Assembly (NCBI GenBank): GCA_030762895.1
Contig: CM061069.1
Span: forward strand, 19,545,630-19,609,629
DNA: 64,000 nt
Direction: 5' to 3'
DNA from: Sophora flavescens
Taxonomy: Eukaryota; Streptophyta; Magnoliopsida; Fabales; Fabaceae
In this document: piece after piece, positions 1 to 11,007 of the stretch
How the letters are laid out: each line of letters begins with the position of its first letter
How positions within the stretch are numbered: position 1 is the first letter of the stretch
Program-made: the position numbers and the translations under genes
Notes under the pieces: model-generated
What the model saw: only the letters and a program-made list of their open reading frames with translations
The model's database searches: none
Told to the model about the DNA's origin: nothing

Positions 1-965
1 TCAATCGCAGAATCAACAACCGACCAACACAGGAATTGAAACGATGACCCAAAACGAATTAAACCCAAGAAATCAAAGAATAAACTTACCAACACAATGG
101 CTGTCTCACGAAGTCAGATTCAGTTTTGAGCCCGAAGTCGAATTCCCATTCGATTGACTTCACCGAAAGACCCGTAACAATATAGGGACTAAGAATAGGA
201 GTAGAATAAATTTAAATAACTTAAAAAGGACAAATTTCAAAGTCATAAACACTGAATTACCTTGACTAAAATGACATGCAAAGATACAACGTCGAAGCCG
301 TGAACACGAATACACGATCGGTTTGAAAATCTGACAACCGAAACCACCTTAACTCAAGCTTATATATGGCACACAAATGGCTGCCTTTGGGAGATTTTCT
401 CTTCACTTTTTCCTCTGGTTATGCACCCAAAATAAGAGAAGAAGATGATGACCATGCATTCATTTCCTTTTTATATTACTTAGTTTAGGATTATTTAATT
501 ATTATCTTAGTTTTAGTGGAAGACAAGTGTCATTGCATGCTTTTTTTTACTTAGATAGTTAGTGGGCTAGGTGTCATGTGTAGGTGGGTTTAGGAACATT
601 TTAGTGGAATGTGAGGTGGCACGATGGCATGGCGACACGTGTCACCACGTGTTGCTCCGTTGGCACAACCGGGTGTTTTCTTCTGTATCTTCATACTGCT
701 GGAATATTTTCTTAATTATTTTATGCTACTAAAAAAAATTATTATGCTCAGGACCAACCTAATTTTAATATTCTAATTCTCAATTAATTAATTAGCTGAC
801 TAATTAATCGCTCGGTTTAGCGTTTGTTTGGGTTTCGGACCCGTTTCAACTCTGATTCTCCTCAAACTTGAAACACAAGCTAACTAACACCAAAGTGACA
901 TGATTAAGTCTTTAATTATACTCAATCTCTTCCTTAAACCCTAATCAAGAAATCGGGGTGTTACA
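1..965 (-). mobile_element. Partial LTR of a Ty3/gypsy-type retrotransposon, cut by window edge
   Basis: Read on the minus strand, the sequence starting at 965 is TGTAACACCCCGATTTC, the same terminal motif as the other long LTRs here (6305, 11008). The adjoining bases 966-970 (aaagc) continue the 5' LTR of the next element, which can be aligned with its own 3' LTR around 7626. This block is therefore an insertion into that LTR. The other end lies outside the window, so a solo LTR cannot be told from a full element. No coding potential is seen. Confidence 0.6.
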
Positions 966-1944
966 AAAGCAAAATGAGTTTTCTTTAATCTTTAATAGGA
1001 TAGTGATTTGTATGAACTATCTAAGGTGTGTAGGTTCTGGATCCAAGAGTATGTGAGCAAAAGGAATTTCTAGCCTATTTTACTTATAATGGCCGAAACC
1101 TTAAACTTAGAGGTTAGAGGATTTTGTTTCATATTTTTAACATGTAACAATTTATCTATGCTAGCTAATACTATAGTAACTAGAATCCAAAAGACGGTAT
1201 TGAGAAAATAACCCTAGCCTATTTTTGATATCATGGCTGAACCTAGCATAAAATGGACATAGATGAGTTTTGTTTGATTAATTGTTGTTATTTTGTGTTG
1301 GTTGAAGGTTAACGGATAATCGTGGTCTAGTAACAAGGATCGGAAAGTTTGTGAATCTGGTGATAAGTTCAGGTGGGGGAAAGATTCAACCTATCGTCAG
1401 AATGGATAAGTAGTTTATAATATAATGATTGTGTAGGGTGACCTAAACCCTACTTGTGGTCGAGTAATCGACAAGACAAAAATCGCATTGGAATCTTTTT
1501 CGTAATACTAATGATGATTTGGGGATTGTAGGTTTATCGTCGTTAGGATAATTTTCGAATATTTGAGGATGTCTGACTTTATGATTATTGAATTGCTTGT
1601 GATGCGCTGGTTGAGGTACTCTACTCATGTGACGTTTACTTGGCTGTTTTGATATTTTATGATTGTTGTGTTATGCATGATCTACCTGAGTTGATAATAT
1701 GCTTAGTTGACTTTTAAGTAAAGTTATATGTTGTTCGGGAGATGTTCATATGGGTGAGAGAATGAATGTGACTTAGAGGTGCCTAGCTTAATTAAATTAT
1801 CTAATAGATGAGATGTGACATAGAATGCTAGTTGAGGCTATGATGGGAGCTTAAGGCACTAGGTTATTATTGATGAGAGGCAATAAGATTCATATAGAGG
1901 CATTAATGCATATACTATTTTAATCCATGACGCGTTGACCTGAT

Positions 1945-2135
1945 CTACCCTATCAAAAGATAGAAGTGCACTATATCGAGTTCTACCCTATCAAAACATA
2001 GAAGTAGACTAGATCGAGTTCTATCGTAATAAAAGATAGAAGTACACTATACCGAGTTCTATCCTATCAAAAGATAGATGTGCACTATACTGAGTCCTAT
2101 CCTATCAAAAGATATAAGTGTACTATACCGAGTTC
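1945..2135 (+). repeat. Five tandem ~38-bp repeats inside the 5' LTR
   Basis: Units begin at about 1945, 1984, 2021, 2060 and 2097, each starting 'ctaccctatcaaaagatag' or a variant and running to '...ccgagtt'. The inner half (tatcaaaagata) is nearly palindromic. The 3' LTR has four such units (8599-8752), so copy number differs by one. Transcription enhancer repeats of this kind are common in LTRs, but no function can be shown here. Confidence 0.7.
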
Positions 2136-2647
2136 TTTGCACCGGATCGTTCTGGAATACTGACTTCCGTGACAGGAATAGAGATGGCCACATTAGCATA
2201 AAGGTTCGGTTGCATGAGATTAAGGGTAGAGGACGATGTCGTAATTTGAGGATGATTGCTAGTTATGTGTGATGTGTGTCTTTGATTGTTATTATATTAT
2301 GTGATATGTATTCCTTTCCGCTTTTGATGATACAACTATTTCGTATCTCCTATATTTTTATGTATGCTGTATTTTATTTCTTATGTGATCGTATGAGAAG
2401 ACCCTATGGAGGAGACTATTGCTGAGGAGTTGGATGGAACTCCTTATGAGCCAGAAGCTGGAAGACGAGCTGTGGACCCAAGTGGTAGAATTTAGATAGT
2501 TAAGGCCAGTGTGCCTTGTGAGACGTTTTATATTTTCCGCTGAGTATAATAGGTTGTATAAGTATGTACCTGCATGAGATCCTACTATTGGGATACAATA
2601 GACAATGTTTTAGTACTCTGATGCTTTAACAAATGGTGTGTGTGTGT

Positions 2648-2649
<2 letters not shown>

Positions 2650-2742
<93 letters not shown>
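2650..2742. repeat. (AT)n microsatellite, about 46 units
   Basis: An uninterrupted AT dinucleotide tract. The equivalent place in the 3' LTR (about 9266-9288) holds only around ten interrupted units, so the tract expanded after insertion or is an assembly-length uncertainty. The Tyr-Ile repeat reading frame across it is an artefact. Confidence 0.95.
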
Positions 2743-2744
<2 letters not shown>

Positions 2745-2894
2745 TGTGATGATTTAAATTTCATATGCTGTATGTTTACATTTAAGTTTTTAATTTTTAA
2801 GTATTTTCGGAATATACATTTAACGTTAAGTGTGTGATTAAGTAATTAATTAATAAGGTTTTAATTTAATGGCACAACAGGGTGTCTCATTTGG

Positions 2895-2906
2895 TGGTAT
2901 CAGAGC
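2895..2906 (+). other. Primer-binding site, complementary to initiator tRNA-Met 3' end
   Basis: TGGTATCAGAGC lies five bases after the 5' LTR end at 2889. This is the standard minus-strand primer site of plant Ty3/gypsy elements and fixes the LTR boundary and element orientation. Confidence 0.85.
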
Positions 2907-3038
2907 AGTTCGATTCTAATCGGACTGTGAGGTTGAGGATGTTGTTACTGGCCGTCTATTGTTGAATCCATATCGGATATTGACTATGCTTAGGAGTTGG
3001 GTAGTGTGTCCTAACTCGATGCGATAACTGACATTAGT

Positions 3039-4442
3039 ATGGCATATAGTATTTATATACTTGTGTATGTAGTATTATATGTCATATTGGTGGGGGCTGA
3101 TGTTTTCCTTAAAAATGACCATGGTCGAGGAAGGGGACGTAATACCAATAGTGGTGATAGGACTCCCGAAAGAATTGTCGGAGCTGACGATGTTGAGAAT
3201 AGTCATATTGGAAGTGGAGGAGAGTCATCTGAGACTCATAATGTCATGAAAGATATAGCTACTGCTTTGTTACTACAAACACAGCAGAATACTGAGATGC
3301 TGTAAATGAACAAAGAGCAGCAGGAACTGCAGAATCAAAGGAAAGCTGCAGAAGCTGAGGATGCTAGGATGAATACCGTTCTGAAGGGAAAACTACCAGA
3401 GTTCCGGGGAGATTATGACCTAGAAAAGGCAGAATGGTGGGTGCAACAGTTAGAGAAGATATTCAGTACTATGTGTTGCAGAGAGGATATGAAAGTGACT
3501 TACGCGACCTTCATGCTGACATGAGGAGCAGAGTCGTGGTGGAAAGGCAAAAGAAGACTATTGGAGGCAGATGGCAGACTGATTAGTTGGCAGTTATTTC
3601 ATGACTGTTTCCTTGAGAAGTATTTCCCGTGACTAGTTCGACGCGAGAAAGAGAGGGAGTTTATGATTTTGAAATAAGGCAACATGACTAATGGGGATTA
3701 TGTGTCACGATTTGAGGCTCTGATTCAGTTTTCAGAGTTTTAACAGAGATTTCCTGATGAGGATTAGTAGTGTAGAAGGCTTGAAGAGGGACCACGGCAT
3801 GAACTACAGAGAGCAATTGTGTCTCTCGATATCCAGAGTTTTTCGGAGCTGGTGGGAAGATGAAGTGCCATAGAAAACATGGATATGAGGCAAGCTGCTG
3901 AGCAGAGGCAGCAGAGGAGTGGAGGTCCTATTCGATCAGGTCTTCAGAGGAGAGTAGGTAGTGGTTCTCAGGAGACACAGGGACCATATACCAAACTAGT
4001 GCAGACAGTTACACCAGCACCAGTTGCCACCGCACCAGTGGGTGGAGAGGGCCTGCAACAACAACGCTTAGTTTGTTTCAGATGGGGAGGACCGCATTAT
4101 GTTAGAAATTGCAGGGAGGGATCTGGTTGTTTCAACTGTGGGAAACCAGGTCATTTTTCTCGTGATTGTAGACAGAGGGGTATGTAGCAGCCGATAGTGG
4201 TTGGTAGAGGAGTTGAAGGTTATAAGGGTGGAACGGGGAGAGGAGCCCCAGCAGCAGGACAACAAGTGGCCATACCTCAAGCCACAGGGAGAGTGTTTAC
4301 TGTGAGGGGAGCTGAATCCTCTCGATCTGTAGATTTCATAGATGGTATGTGTGATTTTGATATAATCCGGAATAATGACATACGTTCAAAGGAACTAAGA
4401 CTGCGATTGGATACACTGAGTAGGAGGTTAAGGCAGTATTGA
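3039..4442 (+). pseudogene. Degenerate gag polyprotein of Ty3/gypsy element
   Basis: Gag would form the nucleocapsid particle of the retrotransposon. The frame is broken by several stops (after 3305, 3524 and further points to 3880), but the order of gag parts is recognisable. There is a variable Gly/Asp-rich N terminus, a retrotransposon-gag core around 3390-3850 (KLPEFRGDYDLEKAEWW, later ESWWKGKRR and FLEKYFP), and a Gln/Arg-rich linker. Two zinc-knuckle positions follow near 4070-4180: the second, CFNCGKPGHFSRDC, is intact, and in the first a Cys has become Trp (CFRWGG). Past 4290 the text GRVFTVRGAESSRS resembles the gag-protease junction, after which the frame ends and pol is absent. There is no sign it is still made as protein. 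Confidence 0.75.
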
Positions 4443-4632
4443 TTGTGGTGTTAATTGTGGAAGTTAGATGTTGAAATAAGGTTTTCTAGTGAATCAGTAC
4501 TAAGAAAAGGAAAGGATTAAGTTTTAATTATGTCCATCAAGGATGACAGATTAAGGTGAAAAGTTAAGGACAATGAATATAACGTAGGGATGGATAATTT
4601 CGAGGATAAGTAGAATGATATAAGAATGAATT
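4443..4632. other. Residual internal retrotransposon sequence, no gene
   Basis: A short AT-rich remainder of the element interior between the end of the gag/protease remnant and the solo LTR inserted at 4633. No recognisable pol motifs. Confidence 0.5.
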
Positions 4633-6150
4633 TGTTAGAATCAAAGTGTTTTTGATTAAATAATCTCTATGTTTTGATTTTAACAAAAGGATTAAATTTG
4701 CTTGGCAAAGTGTTGGTTGATATCTAACATGTGCTTTTTAGTTATGCAGGAACACTTAAAATATATAAGTCATGGAAACTAAGAATAAGTTTTCATATGT
4801 ATCTGCTTGGACTCCTAAAGAGAAATGCACGTCCACCTATGTAGATAGGCTACTCAATGTTTTATTAAAGCTATTTATTTATTTAATTGAGTAGACTGGT
4901 TTCTTTAAGTAGACGAGGCACAAAATGTTTACTAGACGGATTTTAAGTCTAAAAGCAAATAGACTAGTTTTAACTTGCCACGTCAGTAGACGAGTTCTTT
5001 GATCAAGTAGACGAACTCTAATTGCCACATCACTAGACGGAGATCAATATAACTCACTGAGATATAGCAAGTCCAAAGACTTTATAGACGAGAGGATATG
5101 CCACGTCAGTAGACGAGCATTATGAATGAGTAAACAGACTTAGTCCCACAAATAACTGAGTAGACGGAGATTTTGAGTAGACGAGTTTCTATCTCCTATA
5201 TGTTCTTCTAAAAAGTTAATAAATGCAATCTGATCCACAACAAATTTATTTCAAATGATTGATATTTATTTCTATAGAATATTTGTTCCTCCCATTTGTT
5301 TTATCTGGTTAATGCATTGTTTCCTTTTGAGAAAATCATAGTACCATCAAGGAAATACAAAAAAACAAATAGTACAATGAGGAAATGAAAAATGACTTGT
5401 ACGAATTCATCTTTACTACTGGAAAAAGCTGGATTGTGCACAAAGGAGGAAAGAAAGTTTTCAAGATACAAATTGCCCAGAAGTAATTACCCTTTATCCT
5501 ATGCAAATGTGATAATCAAGAGGACATCTCACAAGGGCCACAATCAAGTTATCAGTCGCAACGGATATCATGGGTTTAATGTTATCTCTAAACGGGACTA
5601 TTCAAAATAACCGTTGAATAAATACAAGTGAAGGAGAAGGTCACTATAAGTAGAAGACCTCAAAGTTCTGAAGAACTACTTTTGCCAATCCAATATTTGT
5701 GAGAACAATCTCTCATTTCTTTCATTCTTTAAAAAGCAAAAGTCTATATTCTTTAGTTTTAATATTGTGAAAATATTCAACAGATCTTAAACTTTCATAT
5801 CCTCACATATAGTGATTAAACACTTGGTTATAATCTATTTGGAGAAATAGTAGATAAAACTATCAAGTCGAAGGGATAGGACGTAGCTCTTGGTTGGAAG
5901 AGAGTGAACCAGGATAAATTCATCTGCGTGAATCTTCTATCCTTAAACTCTTACAGCTTTATTTTTTTATACTAACGTGGGGTTTTGATATTGCTTTTGT
6001 TAAATCTCAAAAGTTATTTTTCAGTGTGTGCATCTGCTTTTTATATCCTCGTGTGAGAAAAACAGTTCTAAAAGGTTGTTTTAGAAAATTTATTAACAAA
6101 CACAATTCAACCCCACCCCTCCCTTCTTGTGTTTCCCAGTGTCAACTTCA
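4633..6150 (+). mobile_element. Solo LTR of SIRE/Maximus-type Ty1/copia element
   Basis: The block starts TGTTAGAATCAAAGTG and ends 'gtcaacttca' (TG...CA). It is bracketed by the same 5 bases, GAATT, at 4628-4632 and 6151-6155, a target-site duplication. The opening text and the end region ('aacaaacacaattcaacccc') are characteristic of SIRE/Maximus LTRs of dicots. The central part contains many scattered copies of 'tagacga(g)' between about 4900 and 5190. No internal region is present, so this is the product of LTR-LTR recombination. It lies inside the gag-only element and is therefore younger. Confidence 0.8.
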
Positions 6151-6304
6151 GAATTCTATTATAAAGTTACCGCTATCACTTAGGGGTAAGACATCGATGG
6201 GAAATACAATGTTGGATCTCTAGATTAAGACTGATTACAAGATATTGTCTAGTTTCGAGTCACGAAATTCCGAGGACGGAATTTTTTTCTAAGTGGAGTA
6301 GTAA
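6151..6304 (+). other. 3' internal remnant and polypurine tract of Tekay-like element
   Basis: This continues the interior interrupted at 4632. The end (about 6268-6304), with 'gaggacggaattttt' then 'taagtggagtag' directly before TGTAACACC, matches the conserved region ahead of the 3' LTR in Tekay-type elements. The purine-rich run serves as plus-strand primer in reverse transcription. Confidence 0.6.
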
Positions 6305-9300
6305 TGTAACACCCCGATTTTCGTATACGTTGCATTAACGATAAAGATATATTTACTTATATTTTTATCTAAGACCTAGGAAATTATTTTGGATAAAACA
6401 AAATCATATCTAGAACCTACTCTATGGTAAGAAGCTTTGGATAAAATCTGGGTTTATAATTCAGACGGAAACCAGTCTACATTTTTAGTGACAGTATAAT
6501 TTTATATCGACAGAAAACCCTAATTTGACTCGAAACTGAAAATTGTAGATTTTTATATTATGTCCGTGAGGAAGTCTATTTTCCAAAGTGTTGTCCAAAA
6601 ATAAAATATTAGATTTTATTCGGGTGAATTTCGGTGAAAAGCGGACGGAAACCCTAATCGGGAAACCAACGGAGTCGGAAACGAAAATGCAGAGATAGAA
6701 TCAAACACCGGAGGAGATGAGTCATGGGGTGAGTCACCACCATGACTCACTAAGCATTTATGTGCATTAAATGCTAGTAATCATGCTTTTTAGGGTGAAA
6801 TGACCAAAATACCCTTAACCTAACCGATCCTAGTTAAAGGTTAACCATGGTTAAGGCAAGTCGTGTACAAATTGGCTTCTTCCTATTATGTGGTGAAAAA
6901 TCAGCCACACCATCCCTTCACCCTTCACCACACATTTTTAACTCAACCATGATTTAATATTAAGCATAGTTAAGTTATTATATTATTTTCTAACTTAACC
7001 TAGGTCAAGTAAAATCAACCATGGTTCTATGTTAATATTAAACAAAGTATTTTCACTCCCTCACACTCTCATTTGCGAAGCCCAAACCCCGTCCCCACAC
7101 TTAACCAAATTTTTTTCTTATCCTATTACACATTCAACTTGTTCTTCACAAAAACACAAAGAACTCCATAGTGTTCTTGATAAGTTATTCATTTCTTCTC
7201 AAGTTCTTGATCAAACTTCTTCATTACTAGGTGACGATCATGTTCCTCATCATCTTAGCTTCAGTAATCATCCATCAATCTTCATTTTCATCAACTATTT
7301 CACAAAGTCTATTCTTAGATCTAGAATTTCAAATAATTCTAGAAAATTGTAGAAAAATCATTTTGATGTGAAACCAATTTCAATGATCTTTATATGACTT
7401 CTACTTTGATTATCTAAGAGCATAGAAGCAAAATAATTTTCTGCCCTATTTATCTATTAATGGCCAAACCTATGTGGTTTTAGGCAAATGAAGTTTTGTT
7501 AAATTTTTAAAATATGACACTTGATCTTAACTCTTTAATACCTCTAGTTGTGATATCTAGGAGCTTGAAATCAAAAGAAACTCCTAACCTTATTTTCTAG
7601 CATTGGCTGAATCTATGTTCATGAAAGCAAAATGAGTTTTCTTTAATCTTTATTGGATAGTGATTTGTATGAACAATCTAAGGTGTGTAGGTTCTAGATC
7701 CAAGAGTATGTGAGAAAAAGGAATTTCTAGCCTATTTTACTTATTATGGCCGAAACCCTAACCCTAGAGGTTAGAGGATTTTGTTTCATATTTTTAACAT
7801 GTAACAATTTATCTATGCTAGCAAATACTATAGTAACTAGAATCCAAAAGATGGAGTTGAGAAAATAACCCTAGCCTAGTTTTGATATCATGACCGAACC
7901 TAGCATTAAATGGACATAGGTGAGTTTTCTTTGATTAATTGTTGTTATGTTGTGTTGGTTAAGGGTTAACGGATAATTGTGGTCTAGTAACGAGGATCGA
8001 AAAGTTCATGAATCCGGTGATAAGTTCAGGTGGGGGAAAGATTCAAGATATCGTCAGAATGGATAAGTAGTTTATAATATAATGATTGTGTAGGGTGACC
8101 TAAACCCTACTAGTGGTCGAGTAATCGACTAGACCAAAATCGTGTTGGAATCTTTTCCGTAATACCAATGATGGTTTGGGGATTGTAGGTTTATCACCGT
8201 TAGGATAATTTTAGAATATTTGAGGATGTCTGACTTTATGATTATTGAATTGTTTGTGATGTACTGGTTGAGGTATTCTACTACATATGACGTTTACTTG
8301 GTTGTTTTGATATTTTATGATTGTTGTGTTATGCATGATCTGCCTGAGTTGATAATGTGTTTATTTGTTTTTTAAGTAAAGATATATGTTGTTCGGGAGA
8401 TGTTCATGTGAGAGAATGAATGTGACTTAGAGGTGCCTAGCTTAATTAAATTATCTAATGGATGAGATGTGACATAGAATGCGAGTTGAGGCTATGATGG
8501 GAGCTTGAGGCACTAGGTTATTATTGATGAGAGATAATGAGATTCATATAGAGGCATTGATGCATATACTCTTTTAATCCATGACGCGTTGAACTGATCT
8601 ACCCTATCAAAAGATAGAAGTGAACTATATCGAGTTCTACCCTATCAAAAGATAGAAGTGCACTATATCAAGTTTTATCCTATCAAAAGATAGAAGTGCA
8701 CTATACCGAGTCCTATCCTATAAAAAAATAGAAGTGTACTATACCGAGTTCTTTGCACCGGATCGTTCTGGAATACTGACTTCCATGACAGGAGTAGAGA
8801 TGGCCACGTTAGCATAAAGGTTCAGTTGCATGAGATTAATGGTAGATGACGATGTCGTAATTTGAGGATGATTGCTAGTTATGTGTGATTTGTGTCTTTG
8901 ACTGTTATTATATTATGTACTATGTATTCCTTTCCGCATTTGATGATAGAACTGTTTCTTAACCCCTATATTTTTATGTATGCTGTATTTTATTTCTTAT
9001 GTGATCGTACGAGAAGACCCTATGGAGGAGACTGTTGCTGAGGAGTTGGATGAAACTCCTTATGAGCCAGAAGCTGGAGGACGAGCTGTTGACCCAAGTG
9101 GTAGAATTTAGAGAGTTAAGGCCAGTGCGTCTTGTGAGACGTTTTATATTTTCCACTGAGTATAATAGGTTGTATAGGTATGTACCTGCATGGGATCCTA
9201 CTGCTGAGATACCCTAGACAGTGTTTTAGTACTCTGATGCATTAACAAATGGTGTGTATGTATCTTTATATTTATATATATATATATGGTGTGATGCTTT

Positions 9301-9448
9301 AAATTTCATATGTTGTATGTTAATTTACATTTAAGTTTTTTATTTTTAAGTACTTTCGGAATATACATTTAACGTTAAGTGCGCGATTAAATAATTAATT
9401 AATAAGGTTTTAATTTAATGGCACAACGGGGCAAAATGGCGTGTCTCA
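6305..9448 (+). repeat. 3' LTR of the gag-only Tekay-like element (3.1 kb)
   Basis: Begins TGTAACACCCCGATTTTC and ends GTGTCTCA. The right half aligns with the 5' LTR (966-2889) with scattered substitutions, so the element is not recent. It contains four ~38-bp tandem units (8599-8752) and a short AT tract. The next bases (9449 on) belong to the STP-unit sequence that is also seen at 19018 and 47514. Short ORFs inside (e.g. 7029-7352) have no recognised domain. Confidence 0.8.
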
Positions 9449-11007
9449 CGCAGACTTTTTTCCTTAGGATCTCATCCCTACAATTTCAATAGTCAAGGAC
9501 TTCTCTGCTATCTTCATTCCAATACTGGGGTCAAGAACCACTTTTTCAGTTTCAGCAAGATCCATAAGAGAACTCATAACAGGGTCAGGTTCTATATCGA
9601 GCACCTTTTTCTTACTAATGACAAGGAGATCTTCTTCTTCATATGAGCGGAGGAAGGGGGAGGCATCACTTGCTTTCACAGAACTCAGAGAAAGGTATAA
9701 CTTTTTTATTTAATTATATGATAGAAAATAAAATTAAATATATGCATTTTCTTATCATCTCCATTCAATATTAATAGTTGAAATCTTGACTAATTTTTGG
9801 CAATTAAATGTTATTTTCTTATTTTTACCACAAGTATAAATTGATTAACATAGAAATCATAGATAAAATATAATACATTTGGCGATGAATATTTATTATG
9901 AAAGCGCATTAACACTTGAATTATCAGGGAAAATTTATTTTTTATAATTCTAGTGTCTTTCTGTAATTTGTTGTTATAATGATTTTAGTTTGAATATATT
10001 TTTTTATTATTTATTATTATCTTTTGACTCAACTAATTTATTAAATATTTTTAACAAAGAAAATTAAAACACCTAAATAATGTAGAATTAATTACATTAA
10101 ATTGAATATAATTAAATTCTTGTGTTTTTTTCCTATCTTTTCTACGCAATTTAATATTTAAAATCTTAATAGTTTTTAGGAAAATTATTACTTCCTTCCT
10201 ATTTATTATCTTCTCTCATAACTAATTTATTGATTTTTTTTACGGGAGAAAATGTGAACTTTCTTTTAAACATCAGTATCATATGTAAATTTATTAAAAT
10301 AAAAATTATAGACAAAACATAACACATGGAGACGAAAAAGTTTCATTAAAACAATAATGGAGAAATTATACTTAAATCACATAGATGAACATTTTACGTG
10401 AAATCATATTAACATCTTAATTACTGGAAAAAAATTATACTTATTATAATTTTATACATTTTTTTTATTATAATTATAATTTTAAATAATTATATTTCTG
10501 TATTCTTTAATTATCTTCTTACCTAACTAATTTATTGAATAATTTATTTTATTTGAACATATGTGAAATTCTTACCTATTTAATTTAAATCTAATTTTTT
10601 TTAAGCAAAAAAAAAATGGCATGCAGAGGCATCACTGTTTTGCTAGACATCCCAACTATGTTGGCACTCCAACAAAACCAATCATTTTCATAAAATTAAA
10701 ATATTAAATTTTGAAAATTTTGAGGCATCTCATTATTCTATCATACCATTTATTATAAATTCAGTAGTTTTTTTGAAATTTATTGTTTTTGTAAATTAAC
10801 TATAAATATATTTTTTTTGTAATTATTAATTTTTTAAGATCATTTTAGTATATATAAATATATATTGATATATTTAAATTCATTTAAAATATTGGAGTTA
10901 ATAAATTTTTATATATACTTTAAATCATTTTAATTTACGCTAAGTTCCTAGGAGGTCCGGATGTATGAACTCACAATCCGGATGGTCGTCACAAAAAGTA
11001 TAGTAGG
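9449..11007. other. AT-rich left part of STP unit copy 1, no host gene
   Basis: About 1.5 kb of mostly AT-rich spacer, homologous to 19018-19489 joined to 41988-43098. By eye this pair is only about 90-93% identical, much more diverged than the STP part of the unit. Apart from the 71-codon ORF at its left edge I see no gene. The site at 9935-9945, intact here, is where the LTR inserted in copies 2 and 3. Confidence 0.7.
9464..9679 (-). CDS. 71-codon ORF, possible LINE ORF1-like remnant (copy 1)
   Basis: The product is unknown. The frame is acidic then basic (SPFLRSYEEEDLLVISKKKV) and rich in E, D and K. It is present in three places (also 19031-19246 and 47527-47742) with an unbroken frame and the same stop. 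Copy 1 differs from the others by a number of amino-acid changes. The EEDLL..SKKKV pattern resembles the N terminus of ORF1 (DUF4283-type) proteins of plant LINEs, but no zinc knuckle or other domain follows. I regard it as a probable transposon remnant, with a small host peptide as a weak alternative. Confidence 0.3.
   Translation of the reverse strand: MKASDASPFLRSYEEEDLLVISKKKVLDIEPDPVMSSLMDLAETEKVVLDPSIGMKIAEKSLTIEIVGMRS

Larger units (their letters stand above)
966..2889 (+). repeat. 5' LTR (left part missing) of the gag-only Tekay-like element
   Basis: It aligns throughout with 7626-9448, for example the shared 'gcaaaatgagttttcttt' and the block of repeats ending in 'ctttgcaccggatcgttctgg'. 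It ends with TGTCTCA immediately before the primer-binding site. Relative to the 3' LTR it has a strongly expanded AT microsatellite and lacks a 10-bp insertion near the end. Confidence 0.75.
966..9448 (+). mobile_element. Tekay/Del-like Ty3/gypsy retrotransposon, gag-only, pol deleted
   Basis: The order is 5' LTR (to 2889), tRNA-iMet primer-binding site (2895-2906), decayed gag (3039-4442), polypurine tract just before 6305, and 3' LTR (6305-9448). No reverse transcriptase, RNase H, integrase or chromodomain sequence lies between gag and the polypurine tract, so the pol region is deleted. The interior is further split by a copia-type solo LTR (4633-6150). The left part of the 5' LTR is replaced by another insertion ending at 965. 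LTR starts of TGTAACACC and a 'gaggacgga...' polypurine region are typical of the Tekay chromovirus lineage. The lineage is inferred from these and from the gag, not from pol. Confidence 0.78.

Noticed and set aside
2640..2837. 65-codon frame with a Tyr-Ile repeat
   Set aside because: It is only the AT microsatellite read in frame.
2895..2906. tRNA-like sequence
   Set aside because: Only the 12 bases complementary to the initiator tRNA 3' end are present, next to an LTR end. It is a primer-binding site, not a tRNA gene.
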